NCBI RefSeq assembly: GCF_037893015.1
Contig: NC_133661.1
Span: 184,576,306 to 184,640,305 of the forward strand
Direction of reading: 5' to 3'
DNA: 64,000 bases
Source: Macrotis lagotis
Taxonomy: Eukaryota; Chordata; Mammalia; Peramelemorphia; Peramelidae
The translations under genes were made by a program, and so were the position numbers. The notes under the pieces are model-generated. The model ran no database searches, had not been told where the DNA came from, and worked only from the letters and a program-made list of their open reading frames with translations. Below are positions 21,929 to 33,879 of this stretch, piece after piece (the first letter of the stretch is position 1; every line of letters starts with the position of its first letter).

Positions 21929-24660
21929 GTTTCAGTAATTTCTTTTTCTTATTGATATTACTAGTATTTCTGGAACTATATCAAAAAGTGATAGAGAAAG
22001 GGACATTTTTTTGCTTACTTTTATTGGGAAATCTAGAGTTTCCCCATTATATATAATGCTAGTCTTTGTTTTCAGATACAAAGTTTTTATAATTTTTTTA
22101 AAGTGCTGTTGCTACACTTTCTAGTTTTTTGGTATAAAAGTGTAGTACTTTATGAAAGGCTTTTTCAGTATTATTGATGTAATTATATGGCTCAGGATAT
22201 TTTTATTTTAAAATAATTAAATGTGCTGTTTTCCTAATGTCAAAACATTCTTATGTGATCCAATTTGATTATAATGAATAATTTCTAAATTTTATTGAAA
22301 TTGATATATTTAGTTCTCTATATATGTTTTATATTATTTTATATTATTTATTTTTTAATTTATATTAATTGATGATATTGGTCTATTATTCTCTTTTTTT
22401 TAACTTTAACCTTCTATATATGGGGTATTAAGAGTTTATATGTCTCATTACTCAAAATCAAGTCTTCCATCTGAGATAATCCACATAATTTTAATCCTTA
22501 TACATAGTATATGTATAAATTTTGAAAAAAGAAGGAGGATAGCTATAGCAATTAGAGAAGAAAAAGAAATTGAAGGAATCAGAGTTGGCAATGAGAAAAC
22601 AAAGCTTTCACTCTTTTCTGATGATATGATGGTTTACTTAGAGAACCTGAGAAAATCTTCTAAAATACTCCTTGAAACAGTTAACAAATTCATAAAAGTA
22701 GCTGTATATAAAATAAACCCACATAAATCATCAGCATTTCTATATATGAACAACAAAGCCCAAGAGCAAGAGATATAGAAAGAGAAATTCCATTTAAGGT
22801 AACAATATACAGTATTAAATACTTGGGAATCTAACTCCCAAGACAAGCCCATAAACTGTATGAACACAATTATAAAGCACTTCTCACTCAAATAAATTCA
22901 GATCTAAATAATTGGGAAAATGTCAATTACTCATGGTTAGGTCAAATTTGTATAATAAAAATACAATTCTACCCAAATTAAATTAGTTATTCAGTACCAT
23001 ACCAATCAAACTATCAAATAACTAATTTTACTGAGCTAGAAAAAATAGTAACAAAATTCATCTGGAGCAACAAAAGGTTAGCAAGGGAACTGATGAAAAA
23101 ACGTAAAGGAAGGTGGCCTAGCTCTATCAGATCTAAAACTATACTGTAAAGTGAAAGTCAATAAAACTGCCTGGTACTGGCTAAGAAATAGAGTAATGGA
23201 TCAGTGGATTAGTATAGGTTCAAAAGAAACAGTAGTAAATGACTATAACAATCTATTTTTTGACAAACCAAAGGCATCAGCTTCTAGGATAAGAACTTAC
23301 TATTTGACAAAAATTGTTGGGAAAACTAGAAAATAATATGGCAAAAACTAGGTATAGATCAATATCTCACACCCTATACCAAAATAAAGTCAAAATGATA
23401 GATTTAGACATAAAGGATGACACTATAAATAAATTAATAGACCCAGAAATGTTCTATCTATCAGATCTATGGAAAGGGGGCAAATTTATGACCAAATAAA
23501 TACATTATAAACTTCAAAATTAATGATTTTGACTATATTAAATTAAAAAGGTTTTGCACTAATAAAATCAATTAGAAGGAAAGCAGAAAGCTGGAAAACA
23601 ATCTTCACAACTAGTTCTGATAAAGGTTTCATTTCTAAATTATATAGAGAACTGCCTCAACTATAAAAGGTTGCAAGTCATTCCCCAATTGATAAATGGT
23701 CAAAAGATATGAATAGACAATTTTCAAGTGAAGAAATTAAAGCTATAATATAATCGTATGAAAAAAATGCTCCAAATCATTATTGACTAGAGAAATACAA
23801 ATTAAAACAACTGTGAGATATCACCTCACACCTATCAGATTGGTTAAGATGAGAAAAAGGGAAAATGATCAATGTTGGAGAGGTTGTGGGGGGATTGAGA
23901 CATTAATGCATTGCTGCTGGAGTTGTGAACAGATCCAACCATTCTGGAAAGCAATATGGAATGATGACCAAAGAACAATAAATTCATTCATACCCTTTGA
24001 CCTAGAAGTTCCAATTCTAGGTTTATATCCAGAAGAAATTATTTTTTAAATGGGAAAATTCCCACATGTTCTAAAATATTCATAGAAGCTCTTTTTGTAG
24101 TGGCAAAGAATTGAACATTGAAGGGATGCTCATCAATTGGGGAATGGCTAAACAAGTCATGGTACATGAATACTATGGAATACTATTGTTCTATAAGAAG
24201 CCATAAATGGTTGGACTCTAGAGAAACATAGAATGATTTATAGGATGTGATGCTGGGTGAAGGGAGTAGAAAAATGTACACATCAACAACAGTGTAAAAT
24301 GAACAAACTTGATAGAAGCAGCTCCTCTCAGCAGTTCAGAGAGCTAGGACAACTATATTAGACTGGCTATGGACAACGTTATCCCCATCCAGTGGAAGAA
24401 AAAAAACAGAAAAAACACTTCAGAATGTGATGAACACTTTATAAAAATTATCTCATATATCTCTTTTCCTTAATCCTAATTCCTCATATTGAAAATTGCT
24501 AATCTGTAAACATGTTTATCAAAAATAGGCATGTACAATGTTAATCTGACTGTTCACCACCATGGAGGGGGAGGGAAGGTGGAAGGAAATTTTATAACTT
24601 AAAAATATACATATAAATATGAATAAATGTTAAAAAATAAAATAGATGAACTTTTAAAAA
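21929..24660 (+). mobile_element. 5'-truncated L1 with twin-priming inversion
   Basis: The 3' part, from about 22525 to 24655, is a sense L1: RT region AIREEKEIEGIRVGNE, then KLSLFSDDMMVYLEN (FADD site reads FSDD), the ORF2 C-terminus, a GGAGGGGGAGGG 3'UTR motif and an A-rich end. The preceding 21929-22470 is L1 RT sequence in the opposite orientation, covering the part of ORF2 immediately 5' of where the sense part starts. Both pieces include the same stretch around 'gaaaaagaaatt', at 21929-21970 in reverse and at 22555-22575 in sense. That junction is the signature of twin priming. A 9-bp direct repeat AAGAAGAGA (21920-21928 and 24661-24669) may be the target-site duplication. ORF2 has several stops, so the copy is dead. 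Confidence 0.85.
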
Positions 24661-24679
24661 AAGAAGAGATGGAATAATC

Positions 24680-26230
24680 TGAGTTAAGAAGAAATAGGAT
24701 TAGATACAAGAAAGATTTTCCATGTAGGCAGATTTATTGGTTAGATTGTGCCCTTGAGGCTTTATTATTCTTTCCTAGGTGACAACTTAAGGGAAAGGAA
24801 GAAAATCTTACAGAGACTTAATAAAGAGAAGCAATTATTAGAATGAAATGTATGAAGTATTTACTCCAATCCAAAGGGTGCTGTTGATCCCAGGTGACTT
24901 ACCTAGCTTATTAAACTTCACTCTGAATAACAAGATCCCTGGGATTCTCTGTTGTTTCTGTAACTTTATCCTTATAATTATTGAAGTTTCAACTTAAATT
25001 GTTTCATTTTACTGAAAAGCCACCTATCATTCCGTGGGAATATTTATTCTAGAAGGCAGAAAAGGTGCTTTTATTGAGAACCCAGTTTCTTCAAGAGTAA
25101 AGTTTGGCTTTCTTCTATACTTTTTTCTTTCACTTTTCCCAGTCGCATTTCTAAGAAATCCCAGTGTCTCTGAAGCAACAGTTATAGGAGATTTGTCCAA
25201 CTTCTTTGGATTGTACTGCAGAGGCAATAAAACTCGCCTTCCTGAGATGGGTGGATTTTTGACCCCTCTCATTTCTCTCAGAGATTACTTCTTGATTTCC
25301 CCATTAACCCTTATCATTGCACAATAGTATGCAAGTGAGACTCCCCTCTTGGACAGAGACTTTCTTCATCTGGAAGAACCTTACACTCTTAAGATGATTG
25401 GCTTGGGAATCTTTGCTTTCTCTTCCTTGGTTTTCTTCCACATTTTTCAGAAGCAACTTTAAAATTTCATTGGGATAATTGACATAAAAGAAGAAAAAGG
25501 GTATAGTTGACCTTATACATGCAGTTTAAAGTCATTGGTGCTTCCTCAGAAAGACACAGTTCTTCTGCCTGGATCACTGAACCTCTATCATCCCCTTCTA
25601 AAAAATAATGTACCAGCTGAAGGAATAGTGGCCAAGTAAAAAAATAGGTTAAAAAGTGTTGAGATCAGACAAAAGGAAATTAAGTTTAATAATGAAATGT
25701 TACTCGCTTAACATTAAAAAGATCATGAACAGTGACCCAAGAACAGAGAACATAGCTGGTTGAGAGGGGTGAATATTGAGACTTTCTCTTCTAATATGCA
25801 CAAGAGTGTTAAGGACAACTTTTTAAGGCTCATGCTATTTACTGTCCTGTTGAGATTACATCTTTTGTACATTAGACCTCCCCTCTGCAATTTGAGTTCT
25901 CATGGACTGGAGACCTGGAGAAGAATTGACTCCTATGACTCAAAGTTGCACAACCTATGAAGTCATATAAACTATGTCAAAGGGAAGTGCTTCCCTCTTG
26001 TGAGAAAGGAGATGAACTACTAAAAAGAAAGATTTTTGCAATCCAATCTAACAAAGATTCATGAAGCAGAGTAAGATGGCAGGTACTGGGAGCTAGAATG
26101 AAATTAAAAATGAGAGAAATAGGGACCAAGCTCCTGGATGAGACAAGAGAAGATGGGATCAAAGGCACAAGGAAAGAGGTTGACTTGTCAAAAAAAATAC
26201 CTACTGTTTTACAAAGACAAGAAGAAGAGT
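24680..26230. other. No gene recognised
   Basis: No V segment or identifiable exon. Around 25030-25330 both strands happen to be open for about 80-97 codons without a recognisable domain, and an AATAAA lies at 25226-25231. See the rejected list for a possible LTR reading. Confidence 0.45.
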
Positions 26231-26234
26231 ATTG

Positions 26235-26395
26235 ATTCTGAACTCTAATACCATCGCTTACAATTACTATCTGTATGACACTGGAGAAGTCATTTCAATT
26301 ACCTGGACCTCAGTTTCCTTAACTGTAAAATGAAGTTAAGGTTAAATGGCCTTTGAGACTAGCTCTGCATTTAAGATCCTATGAAGCTAGGGTGG
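26235..26395 (+). repeat. MIR-type SINE
   Basis: 'attactatctgtatgacactggagaagtc', 'tggacctcagtttccttaactgtaaaatg' and 'ctctgcatttaagatcctatg' give the MIR layout in sense orientation. Confidence 0.7.
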
Positions 26396-26829
26396 ATGAA
26401 AATATTGAGGATTTCTGAAAGATATCATAGGGGAGAGGAAAGATAGTTCTTTTTTCAGTAATGTGAAAGGTAATGTTAGTTAATGGAGAAACAGGGAATT
26501 TGAGAACAAGCACTTAAAGTCTTCCAGAACATGGCTCCTGCCTGCTTTCCAATTACATTTCATATTTGCTTCACTACATGTATTCCAGTCCATCTGGCCT
26601 GCTGTTTCCCTTATACAACATGATTTATTTTAACCTCCCATCACTGTGCCTTTTGTACAGTCTTATCTTCTGTGTCTCGAATGTACTCTCTCTCCATCCT
26701 CTGTTCTTTAGAACTCCCAAGCTTCCTTCAAAGTATAATTCAAATATGGATTCCACTTCTTATACAAGACCTTTCAAGACCCATAAATCATATCCCAATT
26801 TCCCCTCAGTTATTAGTGTCCTCTACATT
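26396..26829. other. No gene recognised
   Basis: The open frame across 26566-26952 is Leu/Ser/Phe-rich with no domain, and its 3' part overlaps a SINE remnant. It is not called as a gene. Confidence 0.5.
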
Positions 26830-27050
26830 CTGATATTTACCAATGCCTTAAAGTTGACAAATACTTTATATAAATTGTCACATTGGAGCCTTACAAAAGG
26901 TAACATAATCCCCATTTTAGCTAGGAAATTGGAGTTCAGGGAAGTTAAATGATTGGTCTTTGTATCAAATGTCAGAGAGCATTTCAACACATCTTTCTGA
27001 CTCGAAATTTAGACCACTATCCATTATGCCAATTTACCTCTATGTATGTT
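26830..27050 (-). repeat. MIR-like SINE remnant
   Basis: Plus strand 'aaagttgacaaatactttatataaattgtcacattggagccttacaa', 'taatccccattttagctaggaaattgg' and 'agaccactatccattatgcc' match a reverse-oriented MIR core. Confidence 0.6.
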
Positions 27051-27059
27051 GTTTCCTCT

Positions 27060-27235
27060 CAAGAGAAGTAAACTCCTCAAGGGCAGGGATGAGTTGGTTT
27101 TCTCCTTTTGTTTCCAGAACCTAGGTCAGTGCTTTAAATTTTCTCTCTTTTTGGCACAAATCTGTCATTTCATTGGCACAGGGAATACCTTACCTTGCAT
27201 AATTTGATCTTATAAGTGTTTGTTGAATTAAACAA
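27060..27235 (+). repeat. L2-like 3' end remnant
   Basis: 'gtaaactcctcaagggcagggatgag', 'ttgtttccagaacctaggtcagtgc' and 'taagtgtttgttgaatta' follow the order of the L2 3' tail. Confidence 0.65.
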
Positions 27236-28115
27236 AATTCATGATTGGTTTAACAAAAGCTAAGGCTTCTCCTGTTCATATGAATCATCAGCAAGACCTC
27301 CACCATAAGGACAATTACAACCCTGCTCAGTGGATTGTAACCAGACCAGGGCGCTGCCCTTTTGGAGACACCTAAGGCCTAATTAGAACTGTCACCCATA
27401 GTTATTTGTATTTTTAAGTGCCTCATACTAATTTGAAGATCTTTATAGCATAAAATTTCCCACTGTATGATCTTGGAATATGCTAGGGTGCCCCTACTGT
27501 CCTTTTGGAAACAATGAAATAACAATAACTTCAATGATTTGCATGAAATGACATCTGAGTGAAAAGCCACATGACTTGGTGACCTTTAAAATTAAAGGCA
27601 AGTGAAGAATGTCTTGATGACTGTCCTGGGCAATAAATAGAAAAAAGACAGTTTTAGTATACATTTCATATAAGGAAAAATAGCTCTAAATACTTCTTAA
27701 TGGAAGGAAACACATATTAGTATGCCTAGAACCCAGAATGGTTCCTGATTTATAATAGTAAATTCTTATTTAAAAAGCAGATGAATTAATGCACATTAAT
27801 GACCTACTAAAAGCACATATTACTCACTGAGAGAAATTGATCTACTAATGGAGTTGTCATCTCTAAATCAGAGATTAAGGTTCACATATACACACTCATG
27901 TATCCTAAATAGTGCAGCTTTTCATTATTGCCCTAGAACTTTTTAGACATCCTGTATATGTATAATATATAGAGATAGATATTTGTATGTATGTATATAT
28001 ATACATATATTTCTAAAATATAACTTCATTCATTCTTTTTTGCTATTTCTTTGTTCCCTTAACATAACCTTTTTTGTAATATATAATAAAGAAATAGCAA
28101 AAACAAAACAAATTG
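27236..28115. other. No gene recognised
   Basis: Unassigned, with TA-rich patches near 27956-28020. A GC-richer spot 'accagggcgctgccc' (27345-27359) resembles part of a CTCF site but is two bases short of the core. Confidence 0.45.
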
Positions 28116-28119
28116 AAAT

Positions 28120-29135
28120 ATTGAGCAATCAATCAAATATCTATTAAATGATTACTACAAGCTTATTCTACGTAATACAGGTCTTATGTTAAGTACTGAG
28201 GGTACAAGTATAAAAATTGACAATTGGGAAAGCAAACTGTTTAGAAGTTGTTTATATTCTAATGAGGAAGAAAGCAACTACATATAAAATAAATGCAATT
28301 TAGATATAAGATAAGGGCAGCTAGGTGATATGGTATATAGAATACCCTGTCTAAAGTCAGAAAGATTCATTTTCCTGAGTTCAAATCTGGCCACAGACAT
28401 TTACTATATTTGGGAAACTAGGCAAGTAATTTAAAACTGTTTGCCTCAGTTCCTCATTTGAAAAATGAGTTAGAAAAGGACATGGTAAACCATTCCAGTA
28501 TCTTTGCCAAGAAATTCCCAATGGGGTCAGAAAGATTCTGGTACAACTGAAAGAACTGAACAACAAAAAAGATAAAAATAAATAAATAACAAGTTGATAA
28601 GTAGTTTGGCAGGAGGGTATTAGCAGTTGGGGTGATCAAGAAAAACTTCCTATAAAAATGGGGCTTGAACTACCATCTTAAAGAAAAATGACTCCATGAG
28701 GAAGAGACAAGTGCATTCCCAGTATGGGAGCTCACCCTTAGTTAGGGAGGCTATGGAGCTCCATGTGTGAGGAACAGAGAGAGAAGGCCAGTTAGGCCAG
28801 TTGGTGGAGTGCACAAGGGCAAATGAGAGCCAAAGAGGTTAGAGAGAGGCCAGGATGAGGTTGCATAGGTCTTAAAAAGCTTACAGAGAAGTTGATACTT
28901 TATCCTAAGGGCAAAAGAGAGCACTGGAGTTCATTGAACATGAGAATAGCATGATCTGATCTTCACTCAAGAAAAAATTACTTTGACAGATGTATGTAAG
29001 AAGGACTTGAATGGTGAGAAATTTAAGGTAGGGAAACAGATTAAGATATTTTTCCAAAAATCTGGATGAGAGGTGATTAAGGCCTAAAACAAGGTTTGTA
29101 GCTGGTATCTGGGTACCTGGGAGATGTGAAAGATA
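28120..29135 (-). repeat. CR1/L3-clade LINE 3' region, split by a SINE
   Basis: 'caatcaatcaaatatctattaaatgattac' starts the 3' end. Beyond a SINE at 28316-28560 the element resumes with 'ggggcttgaactaccatcttaa', 'ctttatcctaagggcaaaagagagcactggagttcattga' and 'ttactttgacag'. Minus orientation, same family as 38700-45060. Confidence 0.65.
28316..28560 (+). repeat. MAR-type SINE
   Basis: Head 'gggcagctaggtgatatgg'. The middle is 'gcctcagttcctcatttg' and 'aggacatggtaaaccattccagtatctttgcc'. The tail is 'atggggtcagaaagattctggtacaactgaa'. It is the sense counterpart of the copies at 30948, 36235 and 49738. Confidence 0.75.
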
Positions 29136-29315
29136 ATCATTCTCAGCCTGCATCTTATACTGTAAATAAGAGAAAGAAGTCTGCTTTTTCATAGTCATTG
29201 GGTGAAGGGGAGAGCTAATTTTTGTTGTCTTTTCAAAGTGAATTTAAGAGATTGAATGAGAGAATTGCAAGTCTGTCATTTCCCACCCACAAAAGGCAAC
29301 TGGTATGAGCTAATA

Positions 29316-29317
<2 letters not shown>

Positions 29318-29358
<41 letters not shown>
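29318..29358. repeat. CA microsatellite
   Basis: About 20 tandem CA units. Confidence 0.95.
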
Positions 29359-29363
<5 letters not shown>

Positions 29364-29529
29364 TTAAGATTTGCGAAGCACTTCAAATAATACATATTTA
29401 TATCACTTCATCTGACCCTGACAATATTGAAATGAGTTAAATGCTGTCATTTTCCTATCTTAGAAATAAGAAAACTAAGACTAAAAGAAATTAAGGGCCA
29501 TACAATTTATACATATCTACTGAGCTATA

Positions 29530-29539
29530 AATAGATAGG

Positions 29540-29592
<53 letters not shown>

Positions 29593-29600
29593 GATTAGAT
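29530..29600. repeat. GATA microsatellite
   Basis: Tandem GATA/TAGA units, about 14 in a row, with a degenerate continuation. Confidence 0.95.
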
Positions 29601-29654
29601 AGATATAGATAGACAGATAGATATGACTTAGAAACTAATCTCTGTTACTGTCTT

Positions 29655-29915
29655 ATTTCTTGGGGCAATTAGGTGGCATGGTACAAAGACCACCAGACCT
29701 GGCATCAGGAAGAGCTAGGTTCAAATGTGACTTCAGATATTTACTAGCTGTGTAACCCTAAATAAAATACTAGCTCTGCTTGCCTCAGTTTCCTCATCCA
29801 TAAAGTGGAAATTATAGTAGCATCAATAGGGTTATTGTGAGGATCAAATAAGATAATAATTGTAAAATGCTTAGCACAGTATCTGGTAAATAGTAAACAA
29901 CTTGTAAATTTTAGA
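29655..29915 (+). repeat. tRNA-derived SINE of MIR/MAR type
   Basis: 'ggggcaattaggtggcatgg', 'agctaggttcaaatgtgac', 'tgcctcagtttcctcatcc', 'agggttattgtgaggatcaaataaga' and 'gcttagcacagtatctgg' are all in expected order. Confidence 0.75.
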
Positions 29916-29974
29916 TATTTTGAATATTACAAGCCTACTGTTTTATTCAGTATACCAAATTTCTTTGTGATGGA

Positions 29975-30165
29975 AATAGTATAAAACTGAGTCATAAGAC
30001 CTAGATTCAAGTCCAAGCTTTGTCATTAACTGGCTCTATGACCTCAGCAAGTCATTTACCTTTCTTGGCTTCAGTTTCTTCACCTGTAAAATGCAAGCCT
30101 AAGAGAAGATAACCTGTAGGGTCCCCTTTTAGCTCTAAAATCCTATAATCTTAAATTCTATTTCT
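29975..30165 (+). repeat. MIR-type SINE
   Basis: 'aaactgagtcataagacctagattcaagtcc', 'atgacctcagcaagtcatttacc' and 'tcagtttcttcacctgtaaaatg' follow the MIR order. Confidence 0.7.
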
Positions 30166-30169
30166 CAGA

Positions 30170-30945
30170 CTACTAGCTTTAATATGGTCAGTATTTGTCC
30201 ACTGTACTCTAGCAACTGAACCAAGTTTAATAGTAGAGTACTTCTCTGCTGAGGCATTATAGGGTGCTTTTGAATGGTGTTCTGAGCCTTATATAGAAAA
30301 AAGAGGAAATAACAGAACTGATGCAATGGCTCTAAATCACAGGGAAGACCAAGTCAAGTTAGTAAGCAGCAGTTATAACAAAAAGTTATCAACTTTCTTG
30401 GTCTCTAGATGCAGCCTTTCTCAGCTGACAGCCATGTCCTTCACTCTCTGGCTGCTACACAGAATGAAAAGTTCGAGTCTTTGAATCACAAAGATCACAT
30501 TGCCAGAAGCCAGTCTCTCTCCTTCATTTGCTTAAGGACTGACCACTGGAACCCAGGGGCTAAAGGAATAATTCCTGAGACTTTAGTCAAGGCTATCTCC
30601 AGTTATTTGTTCTGGATCTGAAATTGAGTTGGTCTTCATCCTGAAACCCCCAGAAATAAAATGGTAATTGCATGATCTACAAGTTATGTCCCTGCAGACC
30701 AAACTGCCTATCAGAAATCTAAAATTCATGGAGGCACAAAGATAGGTGGGCTTCTAGCATTACTTTCTCCTTCTGACTCTCTTCAACTTACAAAAACTAG
30801 AGTTTCTCTTTGACACCCCCCCCCAATTGCTGAGCTTCTCAGTCAGTGCTAGGGCAGATGCAGTTCTGGCTAAAGGTCAGTTCACTGGCTAGTCCTGCTG
30901 CAGGACTCACAGTTTTTCATTTCTATAGTAATCTTGAATACATCT
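30170..30945. other. No gene recognised
   Basis: Unassigned. An open frame at 30409-30621 has no domain. Confidence 0.45.
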
Positions 30946-30947
30946 TA

Positions 30948-31185
30948 CTATTGTTGTTCAGTCATGTTCTACTCTTCATGACCTCATGGATCATAACACA
31001 TCAATACTGTCCTTGAATGAATTAACATTTCCTTTTCCAGCTCATTTTACAGATGAGGAAACGGAGGCAAATAGAATTAAGCGACTTCCCCAAGGTCATA
31101 AAGCTGAGTGTTTGAGGCCAAATTTGAATTCAGGTCATCCTGACTCCAAGTCCATGATCCCCTGAGTCACCCAGTTGCCCTTAGA
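30948..31185 (-). repeat. MAR-type SINE
   Basis: Reverse orientation: 'attgttgttcagtcatgttc', 'ccttttccagctcattttacagatgaggaaac', 'cttccccaaggtcataaagc', 'aattcaggtcatcctgactcc' and 'agtcacccagttgccc'. It ends 74 bp short of the RSS nonamer of the V gene that follows. Confidence 0.85.
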
Positions 31186-31258
31186 TTAACCTACTCCTGT
31201 TCAGATATGGCAGGGCCAGACCTGCATCTCACTCCTAGTGCCACTATCTGAGCTATAG

Positions 31259-31297
31259 GGTTTGTGCACAGGCTGCAGGTGGCTGTGGATTACTGTG
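31259..31297 (-). other. RSS (23 bp spacer) of TRAV20/36-like gene
   Basis: Minus strand heptamer CACAGTA (31291-31297), a 23-bp spacer containing CCACCTGCAGCC, and nonamer GCACAAACC (31259-31267). The heptamer differs from consensus only at the last base. Confidence 0.9.
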
Positions 31298-31798
31298 CCT
31301 TGATAGCACAGAAGTAGGTAGCTGAATCTCCAGGCTTGGAGGCCATGATGTACAAGGAGCTATGATCTTTAGTCCTGTCCAGTATTGCTTTAACTCTTCC
31401 CTCACTTTTCTCATCCTTATTTGAAAATAATTGAAACAACAATGCAAGACCTTCCCCAGGATACTGCCTATACCACAGCAGGCCATTAAAAGCTCTCACT
31501 GAGTAACTGCAGTTCAGAGCAACGTTCTCTCCCTCCTGGATGCTCAGGCTTGATGAACTCTGATCCACTTTGTCTTGTTCTCTGCCCCCTGTTAACAAAG
31601 ACACAGAGGGCTGGTCATTAGATTATTCCTTCAGAATCTGCTTTTTTATTTATATTATTACCATTGAGAATTCTAGTGCCAAATTGAATCCTTTTGCTCT
31701 TTGTGGGTACTTTTCCATGTTCCCAATCCAGAAACCCCAAACTTACATCCCAGCTGAATACACAGGACCACTAATGAAACTCCCACAGGATCCTTCAT
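31298..31798 (-). CDS. TRAV: T-cell receptor alpha variable segment, TRAV20/36-like
   Basis: An apparently functional V segment. The leader exon is 31747-31798, encoding MKDPVGVSLVVLCIQLG, with donor GTAAGT. The V exon is 31298-31588, after a TTAACAG acceptor. The splice phase rebuilds Trp at the junction, giving WGREQDKVDQS, then LSIQEGENVALNCSYSV (Cys23), GLLWYRQYPGEGLALLF (Trp41), GRVKAILDRTKDHSSLYI and KPGDSATYFCAIK (Cys104). No stop or shift is seen. FR2 and the Asp-98 of 'GDSATYFC' are canonical. The subgroup call is tentative: 'CSYSV...GLLWYRQ' and the FR3 'KPGDSATYFC' recall human TRAV20 ('CSYTVSGLRGLFWYRQ', 'KPEDSATYLC'), but TRAV36 and TRAV41 are also possible. Upstream it has both the CCAAT box and the YY1-like block. 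Confidence 0.94.
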
Positions 31799-31937
31799 TC
31801 TTCAGTGCATCCACAGTCACCAAGAAGCCAGTTAGGAGGCCTGAGATGAGATTGGTTCCTGATTGAAGGAGCTATTTTTCTTCTTTATTTCTTATTCTTC
31901 TATTTCATCAGAAACTGAGAGCCTCAGATAACGTCAA

Positions 31938-31999
31938 CCAATCAGCAATAATTTCTGTAATCAAACCTTTCCCCAAACAAATGGAATTGTTGCCATCTT
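31938..31999 (-). promoter_or_regulatory. TRAV upstream block (CCAAT and YY1-like)
   Basis: CCAATCA (31938-31944) lies 140 bp upstream of the start codon, preceded by AACGTCA, a CRE-like half site. GCCATCTT (31992-31999, minus strand AAGATGGC) lies about 194 bp upstream. The order matches the copies at 7.5, 14 and 61 kb, though the two motifs are closer together here. Confidence 0.55.
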
Positions 32000-32044
32000 G
32001 TGGCCAATTGATGAAAACCATCCCTTGGTTTAGAATCAACTAAA

Positions 32045-32375
32045 GATGATGATGGTTGTCCTTAGTTCTCAAAGAAGACATGACATCAGGGAGGTGATAT
32101 CATGACAAGTAAATGAATTGGATTTGATTGAGCGGGTGGGGTGGGGGCTGTGCTAGGTCAGCAGTCTCATTTTCTCTACCAGAGTCATCTGGATCCAGTG
32201 GCCAGACATGAATCAGGACAACTTGGAGATGGTCCTGGATGTAAGGCACTTAGGGTTATGAGACTTGCCCAAGGTCAAACAGCTAATAACTATCAGATAT
32301 AAGAGGTCATATTTGAACTCAGGTCCTCTTGACCCCAGGGCTGGTATTCTATCCACCAAACCACCCAGCATCCTC
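32045..32375 (-). repeat. Marsupial composite SINE-like repeat
   Basis: 'gttgtccttagttctcaaagaagacatgacatcaggg', 'aattggatttgattgag', 'agagtcatctggatccagtggccagacatgaatcagg' and a final 'acttgcccaaggtcaaacagc..tccaccaaaccaccc'. I know this text from marsupial genomes. Segments in the opposite orientation occur at 33880-34110 and 58050-58210. The exact family name is not certain. Confidence 0.65.
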
Positions 32376-33870
32376 CACACAAGCTGGTGTCCTGCTCAAT
32401 ATGGCCACTCTATAGAATCATAAATAACTGGCACATCACACTACATATATTATTAGAGATAAATAAACGTCATTGACAATGATTCATGAACATAAGGGAT
32501 GCAGCAACCCTTTGCAATAACACCATGACACCAAAGAAGATTTTGTCAAATAATTTTGGGACTTTGTTCTAAGTCAGTTTCCTCATTTATAAAATGAGGC
32601 AGCTAGACTGGTTGTTCTCTCAGGTCTCTTTCTGCTCAAAATTCTACAAGGTCTAAAAATACATGGCTTGATCACTAAATTATAATACTATTATATTGAC
32701 AGTGGAAATCAATAAACTATGCCCCCTAAAGGGTGGTAATGAGGGTATAGCAATCCAAAAATTTGGCACAAGTAATCAGGTGGTCATTTCAATATGCTAG
32801 GCTATGTGCTTGCTATGTGTGTGAGATGGGACTGCTAAGAAAATAAGGACTTCTCAAATATTTGGGGTCCAGATAATTGGAATTTGAAGAAAGGAGCTAA
32901 AGTATGACAGGTTTTTATTTGAATTCTATCTCAAATACTTCTATTCTTGATTATTATAAATTACTGCTCTCACAGTTATTATTAGTGGCTCCTATTGAAG
33001 TTAAAATGCATTCAGCTAGTGTTTTGGAGGGAATGCAAACCAATGCTTATCCACACACCACTGCCCACATGAAATCAGGATAGAGAGAATAAGACTAATT
33101 AAAAATCAAGTCAATAGTTTTAAAAGAAAATGGACATATAATCAGTCTCTTTTTGTCTATCTCTTGTTTCAGAAACCTGTGTTTGGAGTACGTGAGTTGA
33201 ATTTTCTTGGTTTATTGATGTGGAGAATAGCAGAGGTGGGGAAGTTAATAAGTGATAGCAAAGTCAAAGACACAGAGTCAATGAAAAAGGGAATTTACAG
33301 TAGTTTATCAATCTAAAACATTACTCACAGCAATTCAGTCCAACATTCTTATATATTTATTATAAATAGTAACCATCAGAAGGATATTGAAATATATAAC
33401 TTTTTAGTTCAGATTAAAACTTAATTTCATCATTTACAGTTTTAAAATGTTTTAAAATAGGCTTCTTAACTTTAATAAAGCAAATTTAAGACTGTCTCTT
33501 GTGTCTCTTCCCTTCTGAAAGTTTTCTTCCACCCTCTGTATAGTTTCCTAGATTTCTTTGCTATAGCTTATTTACTGTTTTTATGATTATAGTGTATGTG
33601 GTGTTTAAGGAGAACTAGTATCTCTAGTATAAAGGCTTACTGAGCCCTCTTCAGGGTTGCTCATCCACCTTTGGAACCCACCTTCATCCAATTCTCACCT
33701 ATGGTTCCAAGAAGCTGTAGCAGTCACACCCCAGTAAATCAGGTTGAAGATAACCCATGGGCTCTAAATTCATCAGTAAATTCAGGGGATGCCTAGTGAA
33801 GACTTCCTCTGGCAGAAGTGGGTAGATGAGAACAATTTTCTCCAATGGTCATGAAAGTGCCTAAAACTGG
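32376..33870. other. No gene recognised
   Basis: A MIR-like tail is visible near 32570-32650 ('agtttcctcatttataaaatgaggc'). The rest is unassigned AT-rich DNA. Confidence 0.45.
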
Positions 33871-33879
33871 CACTGTGGA

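Noticed and set aside
24975-25560. Possible solo LTR (AATAAA, TG..CA-like limits, dual-strand open frames)
   Set aside because: I could not define matching ends, a duplicated target site or similarity to a known LTR family; only the polyadenylation-like signal supports it.
26566-26952. 128-codon open frame on the plus strand
   Set aside because: Low-complexity Leu/Ser/Phe composition, no domain, and the 3' part lies in a MIR-like remnant.
27340-27365. CTCF-like site 'accagggcgctgccc'
   Set aside because: The core is two G residues short of the CCAG(G)GGGCGC consensus, so spacing of the contacts would be wrong. A single weak match in 64 kb is expected by chance.
29530-29600. GATA array as a regulatory GATA-factor cluster
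   Set aside because: A perfect short tandem microsatellite; spacing and purity indicate slippage rather than a selected enhancer.
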